Source of the DNA: Pseudomonadota bacterium
GTDB taxonomy: Bacteria; Pseudomonadota; Gammaproteobacteria; Pseudomonadales; Oceanobacteraceae
NCBI GenBank assembly: GCA_023399105.1
Contig: JAEWQT010000081.1
Location: 1-5,297 of the forward strand
Length of the DNA: 5,297 bases
Direction of reading: 5' to 3'
Positions 1 to 5,297 of this stretch are shown here, piece by piece. Within the stretch, counting starts at the first letter, position 1. Every line of letters begins with the position of its first letter. Under the pieces are notes generated by a model. It did no database searches. It worked only from the letters and a program-made list of their open reading frames with translations, and had not been told where the DNA came from. Both the position numbers and the translations under genes were made by a program.

Positions 1-364
1 GGCTTAAATACATGCTGAACAGGGCCACCACCAGCATCATAAACGCGGCCGGAATCAGGCTATAACCCAACAATTTTTTATCGGAGAAACCGGTGGCGGT
101 CAGCACCGTCATTTCACTTTCGGCGTACAAGCGGCCATAACCGATCAGGATCGACAGAAATAATGCCAGCGGAATGATAATTTCCAGAAAGGACGGCATC
201 CGGTACAACAACGCCAGCAGAATTAATTCCATCGACACTTCGCCGGCCGCTGCCGAGGCCATGGTCTTAATCAGCCGGCCACTGACAATAATCATCAGCA
301 GCACCAGCGTGACCGCAAAAAAAGTACCGCTCAGTTCCCTGACCAGATAACGGAAAATAATCAA
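1..364 (-). CDS. lptF: LptF, lipopolysaccharide export permease (N-terminal part, cut by window edge)
   Basis: This is the N-terminal ~121 residues of an LptF/YjgP-type permease. With LptG and the LptB ATPase, LptF extracts LPS from the inner membrane and passes it to the periplasmic bridge (established for the family). The minus-strand translation starts MIIFRYLVREL, then shows a hydrophobic segment (about residues 13-29), the segment SGRLIK, a second hydrophobic stretch around LEIIIPLALFLSILIGYGRLY, the conserved YAESEMTVLTATG region, and the beginning of a third hydrophobic segment at the edge. I chose the TTG at 364-362 because AAGG (376-373) sits 8 bases upstream and the resulting N-terminus matches the family. 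An in-frame GTG at 385-383 would add seven residues and has no clear ribosome site. Transcription is divergent from pepA, the usual gammaproteobacterial arrangement. The C-terminal two-thirds lies outside the window. Confidence 0.93.
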   Translation of the reverse strand, partial: MIIFRYLVRELSGTFFAVTLVLLMIIVSGRLIKTMASAAAGEVSMELILLALLYRMPSFLEIIIPLALFLSILIGYGRLYAESEMTVLTATGFSDKKLLGYSLIPAAFMMLVVALFSMYLS

Positions 365-372
365 AATACCAA

Positions 373-376
373 CCTT
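373..376 (-). promoter_or_regulatory. Ribosome binding site deciding the lptF TTG start
   Basis: AAGG on the minus strand lies 8 bases before TTG (364-362). No ATG is available near the expected N-terminus, so this site is the reason to prefer the TTG start over the upstream GTG at 385-383. Confidence 0.6.
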
Positions 377-485
377 AATACCCACAAACGGCTGTGTTCT
401 GCCGGCGATTTTCGTACACTGAGTACTGTTCTGCACAGGTCTTACCGCAGTACGACCGGTGTTTATCCGCCCGTTGTTACCCGCC

Positions 486-490
486 AGGAG
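486..490 (+). promoter_or_regulatory. Ribosome binding site deciding the pepA start
   Basis: AGGAG lies 5 bases before the ATG at 496. The open frame extends upstream to an ATG at 394, but the added 34 residues are unlike the family and lack such a site, so 496 is the start. Confidence 0.8.
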
Positions 491-495
491 TCATC

Positions 496-1968
496 ATGAA
501 TTACCAGATTTCGACCCATTCTGCTGCCGAAGTTCAGGCGAGCTGTATTGTGGTCACTATCGATCAGTCAGGCAAGCTGTCTGACAGCGCGGCTGCCATC
601 GACAACGCCAGCCAGGGTTACCTGCAGGCCCGTTTTGCCGCCGGCGATATTCAGGGCAAAACGGCACAGACGTTGCTGTTACCCGCCGTCGCCGGCATTC
701 GGGCCGAGCGCGTCTTGCTGGTCGGCACCGGCAAAGACGCCCTGAAAGCTGCCGATGCGGTAAAAATTCTCAACGCCATTGCCAGTGCCACCAGCAGCAT
801 CAAAGGCAGCATTGCCCTGGCACTCGAAACCCTGACCAGTGACGCTCTGTCTGCCACCTGGTGGGCCGAGCAAACTGCCATGGCATTCGGCAATGCGCTG
901 TATCGTTACACCGAAACCAAAGGTAAGAAAGACGACGCTGAAGAGCCGCGCCAGCCCGACACTCTGATCTGGCTGGGCAGTGATCAGTCGGCGGCGCTGG
1001 CCAAAGGTGAGGCCATTGCTCAGGGCGTCAGCTACGCCAAACACCTGGGCAACCTGCCCCCCAACATCTGCACCCCTTCGTATCTGGCCAGTGAAGCCCA
1101 GAAACTGGCCGCCAATGGTGCGTTGGACGTGACCATTCTGGATGAAGAAGAACTGGAAAAAATGGGCGCCGGCGCCTTTGTGTCGGTGGCCAAAGGTTCT
1201 TCTCAGCCGGGCAAGATGATTGTGATGAACTACCGTGGCGCTGCCGATAAAAACGCCGCTGCACACATGATTCTGGGTAAAGGCATTACCTTCGATACCG
1301 GCGGCATCAGCCTGAAACCGGGCCTGAACATGGACGAGATGAAATACGATATGTGCGGCGCCGCTTCCGTACTGGGTACCATGAAAGCCCTGCTCACATT
1401 AAAACCGGCCATTAACGTTATCGGTATGATCACCAGTGCCGAAAATATGCCGGCTGGCCACGCCAGCAAGCCGGGCGATGTGGTGACCACGCTGTCGGGC
1501 AAAACCGTGGAAATCCTCAACACCGACGCCGAAGGCCGCTTGGTACTGTGCGACGCCATGACCTACGGCATCAACACCTTTAAGCCGGCCAGTCTGGTCG
1601 ATATTGCCACCCTCACCGGCGCCTGTATGGCCGCACTGGGCCGTGTGAATTCTGGTCTGTTCACCACCGATGAAGCCCTCGCCGGCGAACTGCAGCAAGC
1701 CGCGTCGTACAGCGGTGACAAAGTATGGCGTCTGCCCCTGGAAGACGACTATCAGGAATTGCTGGATTCCAACTTTGCCGACATCGCCAACATCGGCGGC
1801 CCGCTGGCCGGTGCCACCACCGCCGCTTGTTTCCTGTCGCGCTTTACCGAAGGCACGCCTTGGGCGCATCTGGATATTGCCGGCACCGCCTGGAACAGCG
1901 GTGGTAAAACCAAAGGCGCCACCGGACGTCCGGTACCGCTGCTGGTGAACTATCTGCTGGCCAAATAA
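496..1968 (+). CDS. pepA: Leucyl aminopeptidase PepA (M17 family, cytosol aminopeptidase)
   Basis: A complete 490-residue M17 leucyl aminopeptidase, close to the family's usual 490-503. It removes N-terminal amino acids from peptides in the cytoplasm, using two metal ions in a hexamer; E. coli PepA also binds DNA in Xer recombination and carAB control (family knowledge, not shown here). The N-terminal macro-like domain covers roughly residues 1-155 and the catalytic domain the rest. By alignment with E. coli, the metal ligands are K262, D267, D285, D344 and E346, and the catalytic residues K274 and R348. The M17 signature NTDAEGRL is at 342-349. All key residues are present, so the enzyme should be active. 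The start at 496 is set by AGGAG and family length. The gene is divergent from lptF, as is common. The holC gene that often follows pepA is not next here; a nitroreductase is. Confidence 0.97.
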   Translation: MNYQISTHSAAEVQASCIVVTIDQSGKLSDSAAAIDNASQGYLQARFAAGDIQGKTAQTLLLPAVAGIRAERVLLVGTGKDALKAADAVKILNAIASATSSIKGSIALALETLTSDALSATWWAEQTAMAFGNALYRYTETKGKKDDAEEPRQPDTLIWLGSDQSAALAKGEAIAQGVSYAKHLGNLPPNICTPSYLASEAQKLAANGALDVTILDEEELEKMGAGAFVSVAKGSSQPGKMIVMNYRGAADKNAAAHMILGKGITFDTGGISLKPGLNMDEMKYDMCGAASVLGTMKALLTLKPAINVIGMITSAENMPAGHASKPGDVVTTLSGKTVEILNTDAEGRLVLCDAMTYGINTFKPASLVDIATLTGACMAALGRVNSGLFTTDEALAGELQQAASYSGDKVWRLPLEDDYQELLDSNFADIANIGGPLAGATTAACFLSRFTEGTPWAHLDIAGTAWNSGGKTKGATGRPVPLLVNYLLAK

Positions 1969-1999
1969 TGCTGTTCCGATAAAGCATTTCTGGCACAAA

Positions 2000-2025
2000 C
2001 AGCCTGCCCCTTAGGGGGTAGTGCT
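2000..2025 (+). terminator. Weak hairpin after pepA, possible terminator or attenuator
   Basis: CCCC (2007-2010), loop TTA, GGGG (2014-2017), inside a wider CAGC (2000-2003) / GCTG (2022-2025) pairing with an unpaired interior. No T-run follows, so it is not a classical intrinsic terminator. It sits 31 bases after the pepA stop and 50 bases before the nitroreductase start, where it could trim pepA mRNA or partly separate the two genes. Confidence 0.3.
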
Positions 2026-2075
2026 GTTACCATCGATCAGCAACGTTACCCATGGTTTTATAACGAGAACATTCC

Positions 2076-2738
2076 ATGACCCTGACCGATATCCTGAACA
2101 ACCGCTATTCTGTCCGTGCTTTCAAATCCGATCCGGTGCCGGAAGCAACGTTGAAAGAAGTCTTGCAACTGGCACAACGCGCACCATCCAATTGCAATGT
2201 GCAGCCCTGGCAGACCTATGTGGTGTCCGGCGCCAAAAAGGACGAACTGAAAAAAATACTCGTCGGCACGGTGATGAAACAGCAGACTCCGAAGCCGGAT
2301 TTTAACTGGAAAGTGGCGTACGAAGGCGTACACCGTGAACGTCAGTTTGGCTCAGCCAATGCGTTATACAGCGCGATGGGCATCGCCCGCGAAGATAAAA
2401 TGAAACGCAATATGGCCATGCTGCGCAACTGGGCTTTCTTTGATGCCCCCCACGTCGCCTTTTTCACTATGGATACTTACCTGGACATTATGGGTGCGGT
2501 GGATATCGGCATTTACGCGCAAACGCTCACGTTGCTGCTGAAAGAACGCGGCATCGACAGCTGCATGCAGGGTGCGCTGGGGCAGTTCCCGCAACCCCTG
2601 CATGAATTTCTGGGGCTGCCGGAAGGCCGTGGCGTGTTATTTGGTATGTCGTTCGGTTATGCCGATGAGGCCGCTGCCGCCAATCAGTGCCGAACTGAGC
2701 GGGCGGAACTGACAGATGCGGTAGAATTTATCGGATAA
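2076..2738 (+). CDS. Nitroreductase family protein (FMN-dependent, PnbA/NfnB-like)
   Basis: A complete 220-residue nitroreductase-fold protein, the usual size for homodimeric FMN enzymes that reduce nitroaromatics, quinones or related compounds with NAD(P)H. The N-terminal phosphate/FMN-binding segment RYSVRAF is at residues 10-16, APSNCNVQPW at 36-45 (the typical APSxxNxQPW region of PnbA/NfnB-like members), and the C-terminal GMSFGYAD flavin-contact segment at 200-207, preceded by LGLPEGRGV. There is no signal peptide, so it is cytoplasmic. The start at 2076 has a modest GAG (2065-2067) 8 bases upstream; an in-frame ATG at 2052 is closed by a stop three codons later. It lies 107 bases downstream of pepA on the same strand and converges on the GGDEF gene. 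The family is clear. The physiological substrate cannot be read from sequence, and related folds with other roles exist. Confidence 0.92.
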   Translation: MTLTDILNNRYSVRAFKSDPVPEATLKEVLQLAQRAPSNCNVQPWQTYVVSGAKKDELKKILVGTVMKQQTPKPDFNWKVAYEGVHRERQFGSANALYSAMGIAREDKMKRNMAMLRNWAFFDAPHVAFFTMDTYLDIMGAVDIGIYAQTLTLLLKERGIDSCMQGALGQFPQPLHEFLGLPEGRGVLFGMSFGYADEAAAANQCRTERAELTDAVEFIG

Positions 2739-2745
2739 AACCAAG

Positions 2746-2773
2746 TGGCCCGGTGTAACCGGGCCATCGTTTT
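2746..2773. terminator. Bidirectional intrinsic terminator between convergent genes
   Basis: A perfect 9-bp stem, TGGCCCGGT (2746-2754) and ACCGGGCCA (2758-2766), with a GTA loop. It is followed by TCGTTTT on the plus strand and by CTTGGTTTT on the minus strand. It begins 7 bases after the nitroreductase stop and its right end overlaps the GGDEF stop codon, so it can end transcripts from both sides. Confidence 0.88.
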
Positions 2774-3698
2774 AGCGGCCAATCAGAGCTTCGATCACCT
2801 GATCTTTGCCCAGCTCTTTGGCCTGATACAACGCCTGATCAGCGCGCCGCAATGTGTCGGAGTATGATCCATCTTCCGCCACAATACTGGCTACCCCCAT
2901 ACTGACCGAGGCCGCCGAACCGGCAACAGCAAAGCGGTTCAGCGCCGCATGCAACAGCTGGTGCAAACGCTGAGCAAACTGCAACGCCTGTTCTGGCCCC
3001 GTATTCGGCAACACAATCACAAACTCATCGCCACCAAAGCGACAGGCAATATCGTTTTGCCGCAGCTCTGAACGACACACGGCCGCAACCACCTGAATCA
3101 ACTCATCACCGGCCTGATGACCGAGGGCATCATTAATAAGTTTCAGGTTATCCAGATCAAACATCAGAATGGAATTCTGCACACCATAGCGTGACGTCAG
3201 CTCGTAATGACCGCCAAGCTCATACTCCAGTTTTCTGCGGTTAAACAGTCCGGTCAGCTGGTCAGTGTCACTCAGCGTTTTCAGTTGTAATTCCAGCTCA
3301 TGCCGGGCGGAAATATTGCTGGCCACCCACAGCACCACATCTTCGCCACAGACCTGAAAATCCAGCGCCTGCACCCGGCCTTCAAACCAAATGGGTATTT
3401 GCGGCCCCTCATCGGGCAGATCTTTTACGTCCCGGTTGCTCAGTTCGTATTCTGCGATCAGCAATTGGCGGGAATCCAGTGCCAGCGCAATCTGATCGAG
3501 AAACCAACGAGCTTTATCGGGTTTGATCAGGTCGGCAATGTAACAACCGACCAAGCCGCTGCCATCATGGTAATAACGGGCATCACGCCCACCGAACAGG
3601 GCCATATACTTGCCACTGCGGGACAGAATAAATGCCGGATCCGGCAACGCCTTAAGAATTAAAGCCATCTGTTCGAGGTTGATCATACTATTCAGCAT
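2772..3698 (-). CDS. PAS-GGDEF diguanylate cyclase
   Basis: A 308-residue protein predicted to make cyclic di-GMP from two GTP. The N-terminal part (about residues 8-135) reads as a PAS-like sensor region (LPDPAFILSRSGKYMALFGG near the start, then WVASNISARHELELQL leading into a short linker). The GGDEF domain runs from about 140 to 305: DTDQLTGLFNRR at 144-155, the metal-binding segment DLDNLKLIND at 181-190, and the active-site loop FGGDEF at 221-226, all canonical. An inhibitory RxxD site (RQND, 213-216) lies exactly five residues before GGDEF, so feedback inhibition by the product is expected. No transmembrane segment or signal peptide is visible, so it is probably a soluble sensor enzyme. 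The start is uncertain: ATG at 3698 or ATG at 3686 (residue 5); neither has a well-spaced ribosome site. The signal sensed is unknown. A 55-bp hairpin element lies just upstream. Confidence 0.94.
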   Translation of the reverse strand: MLNSMINLEQMALILKALPDPAFILSRSGKYMALFGGRDARYYHDGSGLVGCYIADLIKPDKARWFLDQIALALDSRQLLIAEYELSNRDVKDLPDEGPQIPIWFEGRVQALDFQVCGEDVVLWVASNISARHELELQLKTLSDTDQLTGLFNRRKLEYELGGHYELTSRYGVQNSILMFDLDNLKLINDALGHQAGDELIQVVAAVCRSELRQNDIACRFGGDEFVIVLPNTGPEQALQFAQRLHQLLHAALNRFAVAGSAASVSMGVASIVAEDGSYSDTLRRADQALYQAKELGKDQVIEALIGR

Positions 3699-3717
3699 CC
3701 CTGTGAGTTTTAAACCT

Positions 3718-3772
3718 AAGGAGCTTCTGAATAACTCGCGCAGAGCTGTGCAGAGTTATTCAGAGGCTCCTT
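3718..3772 (+). mobile_element. Short 55-bp copy of a MITE-like palindromic element
   Basis: Terminal inverted repeats AAGGAGCTTCTGAATAACTC (3718-3737) and its near-perfect complement (3753-3772; one mismatch) enclose a 15-base core that also folds (GCGCA, loop GAGC, TGTGC, one bulged A). The whole element can form one long hairpin. It is flanked by CT before AA on the left and by AA after TT on the right, which fits insertion at TTAA or TA with one base changed. The same ends occur in the longer copy starting at 5047, in the same orientation. There is no T-run after the stem on either strand, so it is not a typical terminator, although so stable a stem could affect the leader of the GGDEF mRNA. 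The minus-strand start of that gene is 20 bases away. Confidence 0.75.
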
Positions 3773-3840
3773 AACACTGCTGGTCGGATTTAACATAGCA
3801 GTAAAAATACGGCAGGTGGTACTTTATTACCGCCTCTACC

Positions 3841-3867
3841 AAAAAGACCACCCGAAGGTGGCCTTTT
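3841..3867 (-). terminator. Intrinsic terminator of the SDR/small-protein unit (UUCG loop)
   Basis: Read on the minus strand: AAAA, GGCCACC (3863-3857), loop TTCG (3856-3853), GGTGGTC (3852-3846), then TTTTT (3845-3841). The stem has one G-U pair and the stable C(UUCG)G loop. It lies 29 bases past the stop at 3896. On the plus strand the same sequence has an A-C mismatch but is also followed by TTTT, so some activity in both directions is possible. A weaker hairpin without a T-run (3815-3821 / 3828-3834) follows it on the minus strand. Confidence 0.85.
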
Positions 3868-3895
3868 GGCGGTTACTACTACAGGGCCTCAAGCC

Positions 3896-4255
3896 TCAGC
3901 AGCAGTGCTCGTGGCCGTCGGTAAAATCAATGGCCATAAAAATAGAGGTTTGCGGGAACTGGGTCGGATACGCCATGTAGTAATGGGTATTCTCTTCCAC
4001 CGGCCACCAGCAGGAGGCGGCACGCGGTACATCAGCCAGGGTCACACGCTCGACACTGTACTCCAGGTCCATACCTGCGGTTTCCGGGAAGAAGGCCTGG
4101 AAGTTTTCCGGGAAGCCGGCTTCAGCAGTGTTCAGTTTGTCTTCAATTTTCAGTTCGCGCAGTTTCTTTTCCCATTCCGGGTCCTGGCTGCATTCAATGA
4201 AGAAATCGGCCAGGTAACGGCTGTGTAATTTTTTAACGATACGGGCGTTTGACAT
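3896..4255 (-). CDS. Conserved-looking hypothetical protein, 119 residues
   Basis: I do not recognise this family. The start at 4255 is well supported: AGGAA (4267-4263) lies 7 bases upstream, and the gene begins 42 bases after the stop of the upstream SDR gene, so the two are probably cotranscribed. It ends before a good terminator. The protein is acidic, soluble and without signal peptide or membrane segment. Residues 1-45 look helical and charged (ARIVKKLHSRYLADFF, then DPEWEKKLRELKIEDKL). The second half is richer in aromatic residues and likely strands (CWWPVEENTHYYMAYP at 82-97). The protein ends with DGHEHCC (113-119), a His/Cys cluster that could bind a metal; that is inference from composition only. 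The plus-strand frame over the same bases is a shadow without a ribosome site. Confidence 0.8.
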   Translation of the reverse strand: MSNARIVKKLHSRYLADFFIECSQDPEWEKKLRELKIEDKLNTAEAGFPENFQAFFPETAGMDLEYSVERVTLADVPRAASCWWPVEENTHYYMAYPTQFPQTSIFMAIDFTDGHEHCC

Positions 4256-4297
4256 GTTTCAGTTCCTGTCGGCAATACGCTGCCATTAATAAAAAAG

Positions 4298-4969
4298 TTA
4301 CCAGGGTAAGGACTGGCCATTGGAGTGCCAGAAACCACCGGTATTATCCAGAGTCAGTTCATCGATACGGGCTGCCAGACCAGCAGCGGCCTGAGCAGGC
4401 GTAATATCGCCACTGAATCCCACCATACGGGTTTGTACGTAGCCTGGGTGCAATTGCGCTACCGCAATACCGCGCGGCTTCAGATCCATGGCCAGCGACT
4501 TACCCAAAGCATTCAACGCCGCCTTGGAAGCACGATAACCATAGTAGGCACCGGAACCGTTATCCGCGATGGAACCCATACGGCTGGTGATGTTGGCAAT
4601 TTTGCTGCCCTCAGCCATCAGAGGTAACAACGCCACGGTCAGTTCCAGCGGTACCAGGGCGTTGATTTCCAGCTGGGTACGGATACGGTCAAAATCCATA
4701 TCGTCGAGGGTTTCATTGGTAAACACCCCGGCGTTATTAATCAGGATATCCAGCGGGCCTTCCAGCAGCTGCTCCGTAATCGTGGCGACAGCATCCATGG
4801 CGCCCGGTTCGGTCAGATCAATACCACTGATCACCTGATCGGCAATATCTTCCAGTTCATCGCTGGTTTCCCGACAGACGCCGGTAACGGCATCGCCACG
4901 GGCGGCATACAACTTTGCCAGTTCCAGACCAATGCCGCGGTTGGCACCGGTAATCAGCACATTCGCCAT
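4298..4969 (-). CDS. Short-chain dehydrogenase/reductase, sniffer/C-factor-like carbonyl reductase type
   Basis: A 223-residue classical SDR, slightly short of the ~250 typical for the family but normal for sniffer/C-factor-like members. It is predicted to reduce or oxidise a carbonyl/alcohol substrate with NAD(P). The cofactor motif TGANRGIG is at residues 7-14, NNAG at 78-81, the catalytic Asn in EINAL at N103, the Ser in ITSRMGS (S129 or S133), and the YxxxK pair Y145/K149. VCRETS after the second strand (31-36) has the Arg seen in many NADPH-preferring members (inference). The start at 4969 is set by AGGAG (4980-4976) 6 bases upstream and gives the standard MANVLITGANRG start; the longer frame to 5011 adds 14 residues with no fold role. 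It is followed 42 bases later by the small hypothetical gene. The substrate is unknown. Confidence 0.93.
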   Translation of the reverse strand: MANVLITGANRGIGLELAKLYAARGDAVTGVCRETSDELEDIADQVISGIDLTEPGAMDAVATITEQLLEGPLDILINNAGVFTNETLDDMDFDRIRTQLEINALVPLELTVALLPLMAEGSKIANITSRMGSIADNGSGAYYGYRASKAALNALGKSLAMDLKPRGIAVAQLHPGYVQTRMVGFSGDITPAQAAAGLAARIDELTLDNTGGFWHSNGQSLPW

Positions 4970-4975
4970 GATGTT

Positions 4976-4980
4976 CTCCT
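4976..4980 (-). promoter_or_regulatory. Ribosome binding site deciding the SDR start
   Basis: Minus-strand AGGAG lies 6 bases before the ATG at 4969-4967. It places translation initiation at the residue directly before the first beta-strand of the Rossmann fold, rather than at the upstream ATG at 5011. Confidence 0.8.
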
Positions 4981-5019
4981 GCAGGCACGGACAATCAGCA
5001 TCCGTTTTCAAGGGTCGCC

Positions 5020-5048
5020 ATACTACCCTGTTTTGGTTAACAACTTAA
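5020..5048 (-). promoter_or_regulatory. Tentative promoter of the SDR/small-protein unit
   Basis: Minus-strand TTAAGT (5048-5043) and TAGTAT (5025-5020) are 17 bases apart, about 50 bases before the start codon. Both hexamers match the sigma-70 consensus only partly (3 and 4 of 6). The putative -35 overlaps the outer edge of the long repeat copy, so the element may have supplied or disrupted it. Low confidence. Confidence 0.22.
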
Positions 5049-5297
5049 GGAGCCTCTGAATAACTCGGTGCCCGCTCTGGATGACAGGAAAGTCATGAAT
5101 CACGAAGCCGGGTTGCAGGCATAGCGGGTTCTGGCAAAAACCGGCGACACCGAGTCAGGGCTTTCCTGCTATCCCCGCAGGGCGCGGCTTTCCGGGCCGT
5201 ATAGCGGCGTTGGCGAACTTGAAAAGGGCTCGCCATTCTCTGCGTTCACCGCCTTGCTCTACAGCCCGGAAAGACTCGCGCAGAGCTGTGCAGAGTT
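5047..5297 (+). mobile_element. Long structured copy of the MITE-like element (right end outside window)
   Basis: It begins with AAGGAGCCTCTGAATAACTC (5047-5066), preceded by TT to give TTAA at the border. From 5274 to the window end it repeats the core and start of the right arm of the short copy without mismatch. If the right arm continues as in the short copy, the element ends near 5312 and is about 266 bp. There is no convincing reading frame, ribosome site or transposase-like translation inside. The interior is rich in inverted repeats: ACTCGGTG (5063-5070) / CACCGAGT (5148-5155), CAGGAAAG (5085-5092) / CTTTCCTG (5161-5168), and a 14-base pair of arms at 5188-5201 / 5260-5273. A non-autonomous element moved by a transposase elsewhere is the likeliest reading. 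The ends (CCTCTGAATAA) recall IS5-like termini, but I cannot confirm the family. It could alternatively be the end of a larger element. Confidence 0.7.
5188..5273. repeat. Large internal inverted repeat of the long element
   Basis: Arms CTTTCCGGGCCGTA (5188-5201) and TACAGCCCGGAAAG (5260-5273) pair over 14 positions with one mismatch (a G-U pair in minus-strand RNA). A smaller hairpin, GGCGA (5212-5216) / TCGCC (5230-5234), lies in the loop. The right arm ends exactly at the ACTCG (5274-5278) that marks the junction with the short copy. Confidence 0.75.

Larger units (their letters stand above)
365..495. promoter_or_regulatory. Divergent lptF/pepA intergenic region with an inverted repeat
   Basis: These 131 bases must carry the promoters of both lptF (minus) and pepA (plus). 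I see no strong consensus -35/-10 pair on either strand. An inverted repeat GTACTG (423-428) / CAGTAC (448-453), separated by 19 bases, sits near the middle and could be an operator or chance. Assigning regulatory function here rests on gene arrangement, not on a recognised motif. Confidence 0.35.

Noticed and set aside
394..495. 34-residue N-terminal extension of PepA from the ATG at 394
   Set aside because: It lacks a ribosome site, is unlike family N-termini and overlaps the divergent promoter region; AGGAG before 496 and the 490-residue length favour the shorter form.
679..1998. Long minus-strand open frames opposite pepA (679-1266, 1230-1559, 1399-1998)
   Set aside because: They are antisense to a fully conserved enzyme, have low-complexity Gly/Arg/Gln-rich translations without recognisable domains, and are explained by the codon bias of pepA.
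3718..3772. Simple rho-independent terminator
   Set aside because: There is no T-run after the stem on either strand, the arms are far longer than usual, and the same ends recur at 5047 around unrelated interior sequence.
3300..4627. Plus-strand open frames at 3300-3662, 3866-4228 and 4325-4627
   Set aside because: They lie opposite the GGDEF, small hypothetical and SDR genes, lack ribosome sites and show no domain; one begins inside the terminator region.
4970..5011. 14-residue extension of the SDR from the ATG at 5011
   Set aside because: The internal ATG at 4969 has a strong AGGAG and starts right at the Rossmann fold.
5047..5297. Integron attC site or CRISPR-like array
   Set aside because: There are no attC core-site patterns or tandem spacer-repeat units; the repeats are inverted arms of one element whose ends match the 3718 copy.

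Overview
The window looks like chromosomal DNA of a marine-type gammaproteobacterium (Pseudomonas/Oceanospirillales-like). The main evidence is the divergent lptF/pepA pair, the form of the LptF N-terminus (a short cytoplasmic start, then SGRLIK and YAESEMTVL segments) and moderate-to-high G+C codon use. No species assignment is possible from the sequence alone.

Layout. Positions 1-364 (minus) hold the N-terminal part of lptF, an inner-membrane subunit of the lipopolysaccharide transporter; it runs off the left edge and appears to use a TTG start. A 131-base divergent region separates it from pepA (496-1968, plus), a complete leucyl aminopeptidase with every metal and catalytic residue in place. 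A PnbA/NfnB-like nitroreductase (2076-2738, plus) follows. It converges on a PAS-GGDEF diguanylate cyclase (2772-3698, minus), and the two genes share a strong bidirectional terminator between their stop codons. A probable two-gene minus-strand unit follows: a short-chain dehydrogenase/reductase of the sniffer/C-factor type (4298-4969), then 42 bases downstream a small protein of unknown function (3896-4255). This unit ends in a UUCG-loop terminator at 3841-3867.

The accessory part is a small non-coding repeat family with 20-base terminal inverted repeats (AAGGAGCCTCTGAATAACTC). A 55-bp copy (3718-3772) lies between the GGDEF gene and the two-gene unit. A much longer, highly structured copy begins at 5047 and is cut by the right edge at 5297; by comparison with the short copy it should end near 5312. 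The short copy equals the long one minus exactly one interval between two ACTCG pentamers, so the two are related by a precise deletion or insertion. The element has no visible transposase gene and is best described as MITE-like. The two copies lie in the same orientation on either side of the SDR/small-protein unit.

Most genes here look like ordinary metabolic or envelope genes. The parts most worth a second look are the MITE-like family with its internal folding and the unrecognised small protein with a His/Cys C-terminal tail. Stretches without a gene are all shorter than 300 bases, apart from the long repeat copy at the right end, which shows no convincing coding sequence.
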